Positions 44,915-53,420 of a stretch of 64,000 bases of DNA are shown here, piece after piece. Under the pieces are notes generated by a model. The model worked only from the letters and a program-made list of their open reading frames with translations. It was not told the DNA's origin and searched no databases. Each line of letters starts with the position of its first letter. The first letter of the stretch is position 1. The translations under genes and the position numbers were made by a program. The DNA is from Acidobacteriota bacterium (lineage in GTDB: Bacteria > Acidobacteriota > Thermoanaerobaculia > UBA5066): contig JADJVE010000007.1 in NCBI GenBank assembly GCA_016716715.1, positions 124,001-188,000 of the forward strand, given 5' to 3'.

Positions 44915-45777
44915 GTGAAGGGAATCGCCTCGTCATCGCGACGGGGCTCTCGGGATCCGGGAAGAGCTACGTCGCGCACGCGCTCGAGGACATCGGCTAC
45001 GCGACGGTCGACAACCTTCCGCTGTCGCTCCTGGAGGAGTACGTCGGCGAGGTCGCGGCCGACCGCACGCCGCGCCGGCGCAACGCCGTCGTCCTGGACG
45101 TCCGGAACCCGGATTTCGCGACGCGCTTCCCGGAGCTCCTCGAGACGCTCCGCGCGCGCCTTCCGATCACCGTCGTCTTCCTCGACTGCGAGGCGAAGTG
45201 CCTTCTGAACCGCTTCTCGGAGACGCGCCGCCCGCACCCGCTCGGCGAGGGCCGGTCCGTGGCCGAGGCCGTGGCCTACGAGCGACGCCTCCTCGCCGAA
45301 GTCAAGGCGAAAGCCGACCTCGTGATCGACACGACGGTCATGACCGTTCACGAGCTGCGCGCTGCGGTCGCGCAGCACTTTCGCGAGCCCGGGGACCCCG
45401 GAGTCCTGGCGGTGTCGCTCGTCTCGTTCGGGTTCAAGCACGGACTCCCCGCGGCTCTCGACCTCTGCTTCGACGTGCGGTTCCTCGCGAACCCGCACTT
45501 CGACGCGCGCCTCCGTCCGCTCACCGGAAAGGACGCCGAGGTGGCGCGATTCGTCGAGGCCGGCGAGCTGACCGAGCCGTTCTACCGGCACCTCGCCGGA
45601 TTCCTGGCATTCTGCCTTCCCAACTACCGGCGCGAGAACCGCGCGTACCTCACGATCGGGATCGGCTGCACGGGCGGGCGTCACCGCTCGGTCTACGTGG
45701 CCGAGCGACTCGCGCGCGACCTGACCGCGATGGGGTACCCCGTGCGGGTCTCGCACCGTGACGAGGCGCTCGACTGA
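44911..45777 (+). CDS. rapZ: RNase adapter protein RapZ (YvcJ)
   Basis: A nucleotide-binding protein; in E. coli it directs RNase E to the small RNA GlmZ, in Bacillus YvcJ affects competence. The 288-residue protein has the P-loop ATGLSGSGKSYVAHALEDIG near 10-29, TVDNLPLSLL, and the C-terminal block VSFGFKHGLPAALDLCFDVRFL and GIGCTGGRHRSVYVAERLA. Its location between hprK and PTS genes is standard. GTG 44911 overlaps hprK by 4 bases. Confidence 0.95.
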   Translation: MSEGNRLVIATGLSGSGKSYVAHALEDIGYATVDNLPLSLLEEYVGEVAADRTPRRRNAVVLDVRNPDFATRFPELLETLRARLPITVVFLDCEAKCLLNRFSETRRPHPLGEGRSVAEAVAYERRLLAEVKAKADLVIDTTVMTVHELRAAVAQHFREPGDPGVLAVSLVSFGFKHGLPAALDLCFDVRFLANPHFDARLRPLTGKDAEVARFVEAGELTEPFYRHLAGFLAFCLPNYRRENRAYLTIGIGCTGGRHRSVYVAERLARDLTAMGYPVRVSHRDEALD

Positions 45778-45778
45778 C

Positions 45779-46222
45779 ATGACTGCACCGGCCGGTCCCG
45801 CCGTGGGCCTCATCCTCCTGTCGCACGGACCGCTCGCGAACGCCCTGCGCGAGACCGTCCACATGCTCGAGCCCGAAGAGCCGGACGAAATCGGCGCCCT
45901 TTCCCTCGCGTGGGACGAGGCGACCGAAGCCGCCACGCGCCGCCTCGAGAAGGCGATCGCCGGCCACGACCGGGGCCGCGGGGTCGTGATTCTCACGGAC
46001 ATGTTCGGCGGAACTCCGTCCAACCTCGCGCTCGCGTTTCTCGAGCCGGGCAAGGTGGAGATCGTGTCGGGCATCAACCTTCCGATGGTCGTGAAGGCCC
46101 GCGCTCTCGCCCGCGAGGGCAAGAGCGCCCGCGAGATCGCCCACGTGCTCGTGGAACGCGGCCGGCGCGCGATCGTCGCCGCCGCCGAGCTCGTGGACGG
46201 CGCCGCGAAGGGCAAGCCTTGA
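45779..46222 (+). CDS. Mannose-type PTS EIIA domain protein
   Basis: A 147-residue EIIA of the mannose/sorbose family. His16 in LILLSHGPLANALRE is the phosphorylation site and DMFGGTPSNLALAF is the family signature. ATG 45779 starts one base after rapZ; an in-frame GTG 45758 is less likely. There is no EIIB, EIIC or EIID in the window, so a regulatory rather than sugar-transport role is inferred. Confidence 0.9.
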   Translation: MTAPAGPAVGLILLSHGPLANALRETVHMLEPEEPDEIGALSLAWDEATEAATRRLEKAIAGHDRGRGVVILTDMFGGTPSNLALAFLEPGKVEIVSGINLPMVVKARALAREGKSAREIAHVLVERGRRAIVAAAELVDGAAKGKP

Positions 46223-46488
46223 AGGAAGAGGTCCTGACGCTCCGGAACCGACTCGGTCTCCACGCCCGCGCGGCCGCCAAGTTCGTCCACGCCGCGGCGA
46301 ATTTCGAGTCGAAGATCACGATCACGAAGGACGGCGACGAGGTGGACGGCAAGAGCATCCTCGGCCTGCTGCTTCTCGCCGCGGGGAAGGGCACGCCTCT
46401 TCTCGTGAGGGCCGAGGGGCCCGACGAGGACCGGGCGCTGGCGGCGCTGCGTGACCTCGTCGACCGCCGCTTCGATGAAGCCGAGTAG
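46219..46488 (+). CDS. ptsH: Phosphocarrier protein HPr
   Basis: An 89-residue phosphocarrier. His15 in LGLHARAAAKF receives phosphate from EI, and Ser46 in DGKSILGLLLLAAGKG is the site for HprK; both fall at the textbook positions when TTG 46219 is taken as start. TTGA overlaps the EIIA stop. It is followed 21 bases later by ptsI. Confidence 0.96.
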   Translation: MKEEVLTLRNRLGLHARAAAKFVHAAANFESKITITKDGDEVDGKSILGLLLLAAGKGTPLLVRAEGPDEDRALAALRDLVDRRFDEAE

Positions 46489-46509
46489 GCGCCCCGCTAC
46501 AATAGGAAG

Positions 46510-48300
46510 GTGAAGCGTCCCCTTTCGTTGACCGGCATCGCGGTTTCCCCCGGCGTGGCCGTGGGTCGTGCGGTGCTCTGGGTCTCGCGCGAGGACACGT
46601 CGCCGCGGCGCACGCTCGAGCCCGAGGAGATCCCGGGCGAGATCGAGCGCTTCCGGCGCGCGGCGCAGGCCTCCGTCGCCGAGATCGAGGAGACCGCGCG
46701 CCACGTCAAGGAGCGGCTCGGCTCCGAGTACGCCGGAATCTTCCACGCCCACGCGCTCTTCCTGCAGGACAAGGCCTTCGTCGGCCCCGTCGAGCGCCGC
46801 ATCGTGCACGACGCCGCCAACGCCGAGTGGGCGGTCGCGCAGACCACGGAGGACCTCGTGGCGCGCTTCCGGAGCCTTCCAGACGAGAGCCTGAGGGACC
46901 GGGCCTCCGATCTCGACGACGTCTCGCGCGTCCTGCGCCGCCACCTCGGCGGCGAGGAACAGTCGCGCCTGAAGATGAGCGACCTTGCGGGCGAGGCCAT
47001 CGTCCTCGTCGCGGACGAGCTCACGCCCTCGGACGCGGTTCGCATTCCGCGCGACCGGGTCATCGCGTTCGTCACGGAGCGCGGCGGCAAGACGTCCCAC
47101 GCGGCGATCCTCGCGCGCTCCTTCGGCCTTCCGGCGGTCGTCGCGGTCCACGGCCTCCTCACGGCCGTGGGGGACGGCGACCGGGTCGTCGTGGACGGAC
47201 GCGACGGGGTCGTGTGGCGCGAGCCCTCCGAGGACATCGTTTCCCTTTTCCGCGACCGGCGCGACTCCGAGGCCCGCCGCGAGCTTTCCCTCAAGGAGCG
47301 GGCGCTCTCCGGCCCCGCGCACTCGGCCGACGGGACGCCCGTCGAGATCCGCGCGAACATCGAGCTCACGAGCGAGATCCCGGACGTCGTCGGCTACGGC
47401 GCGGACGGCGTCGGCCTCTTCCGCTCGGAGTTTCTCTACCTCTCCAAGGAGGGCGTCGAGTTCCCGAGCGAGGAGGAGCAGGCGGCCGTCTACCGCGAGG
47501 TCGTCGCGGGCATCGCGCCGCGGCCGGTCGTGATCCGCACGTACGACCTCGGCGGGAAGAAGGGCGCGCGCCACCTCGTCGGCGCCGAGGAGATCAACCC
47601 CGTCCTCGGCCTGAGGGGCGTGCGCCTCTGCTTCGCCCGGCCCGAGATGTTCATGACGCAGCTTCGGGCGCTGCTCTCGGCCGCGAACGCGGGCGACCTC
47701 CGGATCCTCGTCCCGATGGTCTCCAGCGTCGAGGAGTTCCGCCGCGTGCGCGAGATGGTGAAGGAGGCGCGAGAGCAGGTGCTCGCGAAGGGCATCGCGG
47801 TGCCCGACGACATCCCGGTCGGCGCGATGATCGAGGTTCCCTCGGCGGCCATCACGGCCGACCTCCTCGCTCCGGAGACCGACTTTCTCGCGCTCGGGAC
47901 GAACGACCTCATCCAGTACACGCTCGCCGTCGACCGCTCGAACGAGACCGTCTCCGAGCTCTTCCGCCCGACCCACCCAGCGGTCCTGCGCCTCATCGCG
48001 CAGGTCGCGGGGGCGGCGCAGGCGGCGCGCAAGCCGCTCTCGGTCTGCGGCGAGATGGCGGCCGACCCCGCGCTCATGCTGCTGTTCCTCGGCTTCGGGA
48101 TCCGCGAGTTCTCGATGGGCGCGCGGTCCGTGCCCATCCTGAAGGACTTCGTGCGCGGCGTGAACGTTGCCGACGCGGCGCGCATCGCGAAGGCCGCGCT
48201 GTCGCTCTCGACGGCCGACGAGGTGTCCTCGCTGCTCGCCCAGGAGCTGCGCAGCCTGCCGGCGGGGGAGCCCCTGCGGCGGGTGGAGATGTCCGCGTGA
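46510..48300 (+). CDS. ptsI: PTS enzyme I (PEP-protein phosphotransferase)
   Basis: Takes phosphate from PEP and passes it to HPr. The 596-residue protein carries the active site His197 in ERGGKTSHAAILARSFGLP, ADGVGLFRSEFLYL, the PEP-binding region RPVVIRTYDLGGKKG and the C-terminal LALGTNDLIQYTLAVDRSN and SVCGEMAADP motifs. GTG 46510 is preceded by GGAAGG. With HPr, EIIA and HprK it forms an apparently permease-less PTS. Confidence 0.96.
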   Translation: MKRPLSLTGIAVSPGVAVGRAVLWVSREDTSPRRTLEPEEIPGEIERFRRAAQASVAEIEETARHVKERLGSEYAGIFHAHALFLQDKAFVGPVERRIVHDAANAEWAVAQTTEDLVARFRSLPDESLRDRASDLDDVSRVLRRHLGGEEQSRLKMSDLAGEAIVLVADELTPSDAVRIPRDRVIAFVTERGGKTSHAAILARSFGLPAVVAVHGLLTAVGDGDRVVVDGRDGVVWREPSEDIVSLFRDRRDSEARRELSLKERALSGPAHSADGTPVEIRANIELTSEIPDVVGYGADGVGLFRSEFLYLSKEGVEFPSEEEQAAVYREVVAGIAPRPVVIRTYDLGGKKGARHLVGAEEINPVLGLRGVRLCFARPEMFMTQLRALLSAANAGDLRILVPMVSSVEEFRRVREMVKEAREQVLAKGIAVPDDIPVGAMIEVPSAAITADLLAPETDFLALGTNDLIQYTLAVDRSNETVSELFRPTHPAVLRLIAQVAGAAQAARKPLSVCGEMAADPALMLLFLGFGIREFSMGARSVPILKDFVRGVNVADAARIAKAALSLSTADEVSSLLAQELRSLPAGEPLRRVEMSA

Positions 48301-48674
48301 CCCTCGGCACGAGCCGCCCCCGCGTCGTCCCCAAGCCCTGGGGCGAGGAGCGGATCTTCGCGGAGACCGGCCGCTACGCCGGGAAACTCCTCGTGATCCG
48401 CAAGGGCGAATCGCTTTCCTACCAGTACCACGTCCGTAAGGAAGAGACGATCCACGTCCTCGACGGCGTGCTCGGCCTCCAGCTCGAGAGGGACGGAGAG
48501 GCGGCCGATCTGCGCGTCCCGCCCGGCGAAACCTTCCACGTCACTCCCGGGACCCGCCACCGGATGTACGCACCCGAGGGCGACTGCCTTCTCGTCGAGG
48601 TTTCGACGCCCGAGCTCGACGACGTCGTGCGCCTCGACGACCGCTACGGACGCGCGGGGACGTCGGCCCCATGA
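48297..48674 (+). CDS. Cupin-domain protein, mannose-6-phosphate isomerase type II-like
   Basis: A 125-residue single-domain cupin. RVVPKPWGEERIFAET is the characteristic start of the type II phosphomannose isomerase cupin, and the metal-site motifs are YQYHVRKEETIHVLDG (His, Glu, His) and FHVTPGTRHRMYAPEG. It may isomerise mannose- or related sugar phosphates or be a sugar-binding regulator. It overlaps ptsI by GTGA. Confidence 0.78.
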   Translation: MTLGTSRPRVVPKPWGEERIFAETGRYAGKLLVIRKGESLSYQYHVRKEETIHVLDGVLGLQLERDGEAADLRVPPGETFHVTPGTRHRMYAPEGDCLLVEVSTPELDDVVRLDDRYGRAGTSAP

Positions 48675-49375
48675 CGCGTCGCGCCGTTCCCGAAGTCCTG
48701 GCGGTGGTTCTGTTCGCGGCCGCAGCCGCGACCGCCCAGACGCCGGCGTTCTCCGGCCTGTCGCCGACGCCCACGCCTCCGGCGGCGACGAGCGGCGAGG
48801 GCACGCCGGACCCGACACCGGCCCCGAAGCTCAAGGGCGTCGCGGGCCCCCCGACCGAGGCCGGGCGCTCCGGCCAGTCGCTCGCGGACGTCGTCCGCGT
48901 CTCGAAGGAGGCGCGGAAGGACCAGAAGCCGAAGAAGTCCCTCGGAACGATCACGAACGAGACGCTGCACAAGGGAGGCTCCACGACCGCGGTGACCGCG
49001 AAGGGCCCGTCGAAGACCCCGGCTGCGTCCGCGGCGCGGAAGGAGCCGACGCCCGCGCCCACGTACGACGTGCCCCGCGACGACCAGGGCCGCAGCGAAG
49101 CGCAGTGGAAGGCGACGATGGACCACGCGCGCTCCCTCGTGCAGGACGGCGAGCGGCGCGTGAGGGAGCTCGAGACCAAATCCAAGCAGCTCGAGAACGA
49201 CTTCTACGCGCAGAGCGACGGCTATCGCCGCGACGGCGTCATCAAGCCCGCGTGGGACAAGTCGCGCGACGAACTCGCGAAGGCTCGCGTCGACCTCGAC
49301 GCCGCGCGCAAGTCGCTCGAGGACCTGTCCGACGAGGCCCGGCGCTCGAACGCCTCGCCCGGCTGGCTCCGCTGA
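48671..49375 (+). CDS. Exported Pro/Thr-rich coiled-coil protein of unknown function
   Basis: A 234-residue protein with a likely signal peptide (residues 1-22, ending AAAATAQTP). Residues about 25-145 are low-complexity, rich in Pro, Thr, Ala and Lys. The C-terminal 90 residues (EAQWKATMDHARSLVQDGER onward, then KSRDELAKARVDLDAARKSL) form a strong heptad-like coiled coil. The ATGA overlap with the cupin gene suggests cotranslation. No family is recognised. Confidence 0.6.
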   Translation: MTRRAVPEVLAVVLFAAAAATAQTPAFSGLSPTPTPPAATSGEGTPDPTPAPKLKGVAGPPTEAGRSGQSLADVVRVSKEARKDQKPKKSLGTITNETLHKGGSTTAVTAKGPSKTPAASAARKEPTPAPTYDVPRDDQGRSEAQWKATMDHARSLVQDGERRVRELETKSKQLENDFYAQSDGYRRDGVIKPAWDKSRDELAKARVDLDAARKSLEDLSDEARRSNASPGWLR

Positions 49376-49396
49376 CGCCCTGCTAATCTTCGGGCC

Positions 49397-50758
49397 GTGA
49401 GCGTGAATCCCGATCTCAAGGGCGGCCGCCGTGTCTTCGTCGAGACGTGGGGCTGCCAGATGAACGTCCTGGACGGGCGGCGCTTCGCGGGCCTCCTCGC
49501 GCGCGACGGGTACGACGAGACGTTCGACGAGTCGGACGCCGACGTCTTCATCCTCAACACCTGCTCCGTGCGCGACAAGGCGGAGCAGAAAGTCTACGAC
49601 CGAGTCGGACGCCTTGCGAAGCTCAAGCGGGCCAAGCCGGGGCTCGTGCTCGGCGTGTGCGGCTGCGTGGCCCAGCAGGAGGGCGAGTCGCTCCTCGAGC
49701 GCCTGCCCGCCGTCGACTTCGTCCTCGGGACCGGCCGCATCGAGACGCTGCCGTCCGTGCTGCGGCGCGTCCGCGAGGAGGGCGATCGGCCGTGCGACAC
49801 GGGTTTCGACACGGGCGAGGTCGTGTACACGCCCGGCGCCATCGCGCGCCTCGTGAGACACCGTGCGTCGATCACGGTGATCGAGGGCTGCAACAAGAAC
49901 TGCACGTTCTGCGTCGTCCCGCAGACGCGCGGGCGCGAGCGCAACCGGCGCCTCGCCGACGTCGTGGAGGAGAGCCGCCGGCTGCTCGCAGACGGCGTCG
50001 TCGAGCTCGAGCTGCTCGGGCAGACCGTCAACGCGTTCCGCGATCCCGTCACCGGCGAGGACTTCGCGGACCTCGTCCGCGCGGTGGGCGCGCTGCCGGG
50101 GCTCCGCCGCCTGCGCTTCGTGACCTCGCACCCGAAGAACTTCGACACGAAGCTCATCGACGCGATGGCCGACACCGCCACCGTCGCTCCGTACCTTCAC
50201 CTGCCGGTCCAGTCGGGGTCGGACGCCGTCCTCAGGCGCATGAAGCGCCAGTACACACGCGCCGAGTACGTGGATCTCGCGGGACGCCTCCGCGACCGTC
50301 TCCCGGGCCTCGCGCTCTCCACGGACGTCATCGTCGGATTTCCGGGGGAGACCGAGGTGGATTTCGAGGACTCGCTGTCGCTGCTCACCGAGCTGCGGTT
50401 CGCGCTCATCTATTCGTTCACGTACTCGCCCCGGCCCGACACGGCCGCCGCCCGGTGGGAGCACGACGTCCCGCCCCGCGAGGCGTCGCGCCGACTGGCG
50501 GCGCTGATGGACCTGCAGCAGGAGATTCAGCGAGAGACTCACCGGCGCCTGGAGGGCCGGGTGATGGAGGTCCTCGTCGAAGGACTGGACCGGAAGGGCG
50601 TCCGGAGCTCGGGCCGGTCGCTGTGCAGCCGGGTCGTGAACATCGCGCAGCCGGAAGGGGAGCCTCCGATCCCGCCGGGATCGTTCGTGAACGTGCTGAT
50701 CGAGCGCGGCTACCCGAATTCGCTGCTCGGAAGAGAGATTTTTGCTTTCGGAAAATAG
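49397..50758 (+). CDS. miaB: tRNA-2-methylthio-N6-dimethylallyladenosine synthase MiaB
   Basis: Methylthiolates i6A37 of tRNAs. The 453-residue protein has the N-terminal MTTase domain with three cysteines (ETWGCQMNVLDG, ILNTCSVRDKAEQK, VCGCVAQQEG), the radical SAM cluster in VIEGCNKNCTFCVVPQTRG, LHLPVQSGSDAVLRRMKRQY and a C-terminal TRAM domain. GTG 49397 is the start. The last residues (GREIFAFGK) are encoded by a copy of the dispersed repeat, which then continues past the stop. Confidence 0.95.
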   Translation: MSVNPDLKGGRRVFVETWGCQMNVLDGRRFAGLLARDGYDETFDESDADVFILNTCSVRDKAEQKVYDRVGRLAKLKRAKPGLVLGVCGCVAQQEGESLLERLPAVDFVLGTGRIETLPSVLRRVREEGDRPCDTGFDTGEVVYTPGAIARLVRHRASITVIEGCNKNCTFCVVPQTRGRERNRRLADVVEESRRLLADGVVELELLGQTVNAFRDPVTGEDFADLVRAVGALPGLRRLRFVTSHPKNFDTKLIDAMADTATVAPYLHLPVQSGSDAVLRRMKRQYTRAEYVDLAGRLRDRLPGLALSTDVIVGFPGETEVDFEDSLSLLTELRFALIYSFTYSPRPDTAAARWEHDVPPREASRRLAALMDLQQEIQRETHRRLEGRVMEVLVEGLDRKGVRSSGRSLCSRVVNIAQPEGEPPIPPGSFVNVLIERGYPNSLLGREIFAFGK

Positions 50759-50862
50759 ATTTCGTCGAATGGTTAATAAAGAGGGGTGGCACGACCCCGC
50801 TGCGGGTCGGCATGTCGCGTGTTGCGGCCCGCTCCTAAACCTCTCTAAGCAAATCTCTTAGG
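50730..50862. repeat. Cluster of dispersed repeat copies at the miaB 3' end
   Basis: Two direct copies run head to tail: 50730-50759 (GAAGAGAGATTTTTGC, the end of miaB) and 50755-50787 (TAGATTTCGTCGAATGG, then TTAATAAAGAGGGG). A reverse copy lies at 50837-50862 (CCTCTCTAAGCAAATCTC). Between them GACCC and GGGTC form a small stem at about 50793-50808. The second direct copy shares CGAATGGTTAAT with the scpB copy. Confidence 0.65.
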
Positions 50863-50895
50863 TGCTCTTCGGAGTCCGCCGGCTGTGATTTCTCC

Positions 50896-50924
50896 TTGCG
50901 CAATGGCGTTGTGCTCCCTAGATT
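50896..50924 (+). promoter_or_regulatory. Promoter of the bifunctional nuclease gene
   Basis: TTGCGC at 50896-50901 and TAGATT at 50919-50924 with an ideal 17-base spacer. The GTG start at 50945 has AGGAGG at 50932-50937. Confidence 0.6.
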
Positions 50925-50944
50925 CATTCTCAGGAGGCGTTCGA

Positions 50945-51430
50945 GTGCGCATCAAGATGGACGTCAAGGCGTTGATCGTGGATCCCATCGCGAACGTTCC
51001 GGTCGTGATCCTCAGGGATGCGGATGAGAAGAACTTCCTCCCGATCTGGGTGGGTGTTTTCGAGGCGAACGCCATCGCACTGCAGATGGAGGGCGTCACG
51101 ACGCCGCGCCCGATGACGCACGACCTCCTGCGAAACATCATTCGCCAGATCGAAGGGGACGTGACCCGCGTCGTCATCAACAGCCTGGAAGAAAACACGT
51201 TCTACGCCCAGATTCACATCAAGCTCGCGGACCGTGAGCTCACCGTGGACAGCCGGCCCTCCGATGCGATCGCCTTGGCCCTGCGAACGCACGCGCCCCT
51301 CTTCGTCGAGGAGTCCGTGCTGGAGAGGAGCCGGACTGGCGACGATTCGGCTGAGGCCCACAGCGCCGAGCGGCTGCGCAAGTGGCTCGAGGATGCTGAC
51401 CCAGAGAGCCTCGGCAAGTACAAAATGTAG
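50945..51430 (+). CDS. Bifunctional nuclease family protein (DUF151)
   Basis: A 161-residue protein. The GTG start at 50945 is set by AGGAGG 7 bases upstream. The family pattern is clear: VKALIVDPIANVPVVILRD, FLPIWVGVFEANAIALQMEG, TRPMTHDLL-like segment RPMTHDLLRNII, YAQIHIK and DSRPSDAIALALRTHAPLFV. Family members have been described with nuclease activity in plants and occur throughout bacteria; the bacterial role is unclear. It has its own promoter and lies before parA. Confidence 0.85.
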   Translation: MRIKMDVKALIVDPIANVPVVILRDADEKNFLPIWVGVFEANAIALQMEGVTTPRPMTHDLLRNIIRQIEGDVTRVVINSLEENTFYAQIHIKLADRELTVDSRPSDAIALALRTHAPLFVEESVLERSRTGDDSAEAHSAERLRKWLEDADPESLGKYKM

Positions 51431-51449
51431 CCTCGGCCTCCGGATCTCC

Positions 51450-51478
51450 TTGAAGGCCGGCCGGGCCCTCCGTATCAT
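51450..51478 (+). promoter_or_regulatory. Promoter of parAB
   Basis: TTGAAG at 51450-51455 and TATCAT at 51473-51478, spacer 17. The parA ATG follows 15 bases after the -10 box, so the leader would be only a few bases. No ribosome binding site is seen. Confidence 0.55.
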
Positions 51479-51493
51479 GCGCATCTCTCTCGC

Positions 51494-52255
51494 ATGATCA
51501 TCACAGTCGCGAACCAGAAAGGCGGAGTGGGGAAGACCACGACGGCGATCAACATCGCCGCCGCCTTCGCGCAGAAGGGTCTTCGCACCCTTCTCATCGA
51601 CCTCGATCCCCAGGGGAACTCCACGATGTCCTTCATCGACCGGAAGGAGATCGGGAAGTCGATGTACGACGTCCTCACGGACCCGGCGACGTCGATCTTC
51701 GAGATCATCCGGCCGGCCGCTCTGCCGAAGCTCACCATCGCCCCGGCTCGCATCGCTCTCGCGAAGGTCGAGTCGAAGCTCCTCGGCGAGCTCGACGGCC
51801 ACTTCCGCCTCAAGGACAAGCTCCAGGTCGTGAAGGAGTCGGGGGAGTACGACGCGATCATCATCGACACGCCGCCGACGCTGGGAATGATCACGGTGAA
51901 CGCGCTCGTGGCGTCGTCCCACATCCTCATTCCGATCCAGTCGTCCTACTTCGCTCTCGAAGGCACGGACGACCTTCTCGAGACGATCGAGAAGATCAAG
52001 GGCCGCCCGAATCCGAACCTCCAGATTCTCGGCGTGGTCATCACGCTGCACGACCGGCGCACAACGCTCGGGCGCGACATTCAGGCCCAGATCGACGAAG
52101 TCTTCAAGGGCAAGGTTTTCAAGACGACGATCTCGAAGTCCATTCGTCTCGAGGAATCCCCGGCGTACAAGGAATCCATCTTCACGTTCGCTCCGCGCTC
52201 GTCAGGCGCGCTCGAGTACTACAGCCTGACGGAGGAGATCCTCTCCCGTGTCTAA
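51494..52255 (+). CDS. parA: ParA/Soj chromosome partitioning ATPase
   Basis: A 253-residue Walker-type ATPase. It has the deviant Walker A KGGVGKTT in ANQKGGVGKTTTAINIAAAF, LLIDLDPQGNSTMSF, Walker B AIIIDTPPTLG and the late SPAYKESIFTFAP segment, all typical of short chromosomal ParA/Soj without an N-terminal HTH. It overlaps parB by 8 bases. It moves or positions ParB-bound centromeres. The usual neighbours gidA, gidB and dnaA are not in the window. Confidence 0.94.
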   Translation: MIITVANQKGGVGKTTTAINIAAAFAQKGLRTLLIDLDPQGNSTMSFIDRKEIGKSMYDVLTDPATSIFEIIRPAALPKLTIAPARIALAKVESKLLGELDGHFRLKDKLQVVKESGEYDAIIIDTPPTLGMITVNALVASSHILIPIQSSYFALEGTDDLLETIEKIKGRPNPNLQILGVVITLHDRRTTLGRDIQAQIDEVFKGKVFKTTISKSIRLEESPAYKESIFTFAPRSSGALEYYSLTEEILSRV

Positions 52256-53147
52256 GCGTCGCGGCCTCCCCGAAACATCCCGCATGCGCCACGATTCGCA
52301 CTTCGTCGAGCAGCTCGTGCGGGCGGACGAACTGCCCGTCGGGCGGCGCATCCCGATCCACCTCATCGAGGCGAACCCGGACCAGCCCCGTAGCTCGATG
52401 GGCGACCTTGCCGAGCTCACGAAGTCGATCACCGACAAGGGCGTTCTCGAGCCGATCCTCGTGCGCCCTCGTGAAGACGGCCGCTACACGATCATCTCCG
52501 GCGAACGGCGCTTCCGGGCGTCGCTCGACGCCGGCCTCACGGAGATTCCGTGCATCGAGATGGAGATCTCCGACAGCGAAGTCCTCGAGATCGCCCTCGT
52601 TGAGAATCTCCAGCGCAAGGATCTCAGCCCGTTCGAGGAAGCCGACGGATACCGCGCGCTGCAGGAGCGGCACGCGTACACGCACGTTCAGATCGCGGAT
52701 GCCGTGGGGAAGTCGCGCGTCACGATCACGGAGGCCCTCGCGATCGGCAGGCTGCCTGAGGCCGTCAGGGAGGAATGTCGGCGCGCCGACATCCAGTCCC
52801 GTTCCTTCCTCCTCGAGCTCGGCCGCCTCAAGGACGAGGACCTCATGCTTGCCATGGTCGCCGCGATGGCGAGGGGCGAAGACGTGAGCCGCGACGTCCT
52901 GCGCGAGGCGAAGGGCGCTGCACGCCGGGGCGCCACGCCTGCCAAACCGGGAGCGATGAAGCGCGCGTACACGCTCGATTACGCTCCCGAGGATCGTCGC
53001 TACAAGGTGAGCCTCGTCCTCAAGGGAAAGCTCCACAGGAAGGACGAGATCCTCGAAGCGATCCGCGACCTGGCGCGCCGCATTGAAGCGGGCGACATCG
53101 ACCTCGAGTCCCAGGGCCGCTTCGTCAAAGCGAAGCCGAAGAAGTAG
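52248..53147 (+). CDS. parB: ParB/Spo0J chromosome partitioning protein
   Basis: A 299-residue centromere-binding protein starting at GTG 52248. The ParB/sulfiredoxin-like domain shows NPDQPRSSMGDLAELTKSI, the CTPase motif ISGERRFRASLDAG and ALVENLQRKDLSPFEEADGY, then the HTH TYTHVQIADAVGKSRVTITE-like region (HVQIADAVGKSRVTIT). The C-terminal part is Lys/Arg-rich and less conserved. It is followed by a 325-base non-coding stretch. No canonical parS was found by eye in the window. Confidence 0.92.
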   Translation: MSKRRGLPETSRMRHDSHFVEQLVRADELPVGRRIPIHLIEANPDQPRSSMGDLAELTKSITDKGVLEPILVRPREDGRYTIISGERRFRASLDAGLTEIPCIEMEISDSEVLEIALVENLQRKDLSPFEEADGYRALQERHAYTHVQIADAVGKSRVTITEALAIGRLPEAVREECRRADIQSRSFLLELGRLKDEDLMLAMVAAMARGEDVSRDVLREAKGAARRGATPAKPGAMKRAYTLDYAPEDRRYKVSLVLKGKLHRKDEILEAIRDLARRIEAGDIDLESQGRFVKAKPKK

Positions 53148-53171
53148 CGCCCGAAGAGAACCAGAGAGAAC

Positions 53172-53276
53172 GAAGAGAAGATCTTCCTAGAAGGTGAAGA
53201 AGGGGCCAGGCGCCGCGTAACCGCCGCACGCGCAGACGACAGAGGCGCCCCCCACACGTTCTAGGAATATCTCCGA
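53172..53276. repeat. Inverted pair of dispersed repeat downstream of parB
   Basis: The left copy (53172-53205) contains TTCCTAGAA at 53184-53192. The right, inverted copy contains TTCTAGGAA at 53259-53267, its exact reverse complement. Both depart from the usual TTCTTAGAA in the same base, as expected for paired arms. Inside, GGGG with GGCGCC at 53202-53214 faces GGCGCCCCCC at 53244-53253. It could end parAB transcription. Confidence 0.7.
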
Positions 53277-53420
53277 CGCCCGCTCCCGGTTCGAGAAGCC
53301 TAATAAATTCAGGCCTGGCGTCCCTCGTATTTAACATAATAAATATTATCGGACGTTGCCTATTGGCGCCGGAATCCGGTCATGCAGCAGCTCGTGGCGC
53401 GGCGAATAGCCCGCTGAAGC
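53277..53420. other. AT-rich island in the parB-lptFG gap
   Basis: Within this gene-free stretch, 53300-53350 is exceptionally AT-rich for this DNA. GCCT at 53299-53302 and AGGC at 53311-53314 flank an AT loop, and ATAAT (53336-53340) and ATTAT (53345-53349) form a short palindrome. TAACAT at 53332-53337 matches the -10 hexamer seen elsewhere, so a promoter for lptFG is possible. No gene is seen. Confidence 0.4.

Noticed and set aside
46498..46518. GGAAGGTGAAG, resembling the dispersed repeat
   Set aside because: It is the ribosome binding site and GTG start of ptsI; the TTCTT part of the core is missing.
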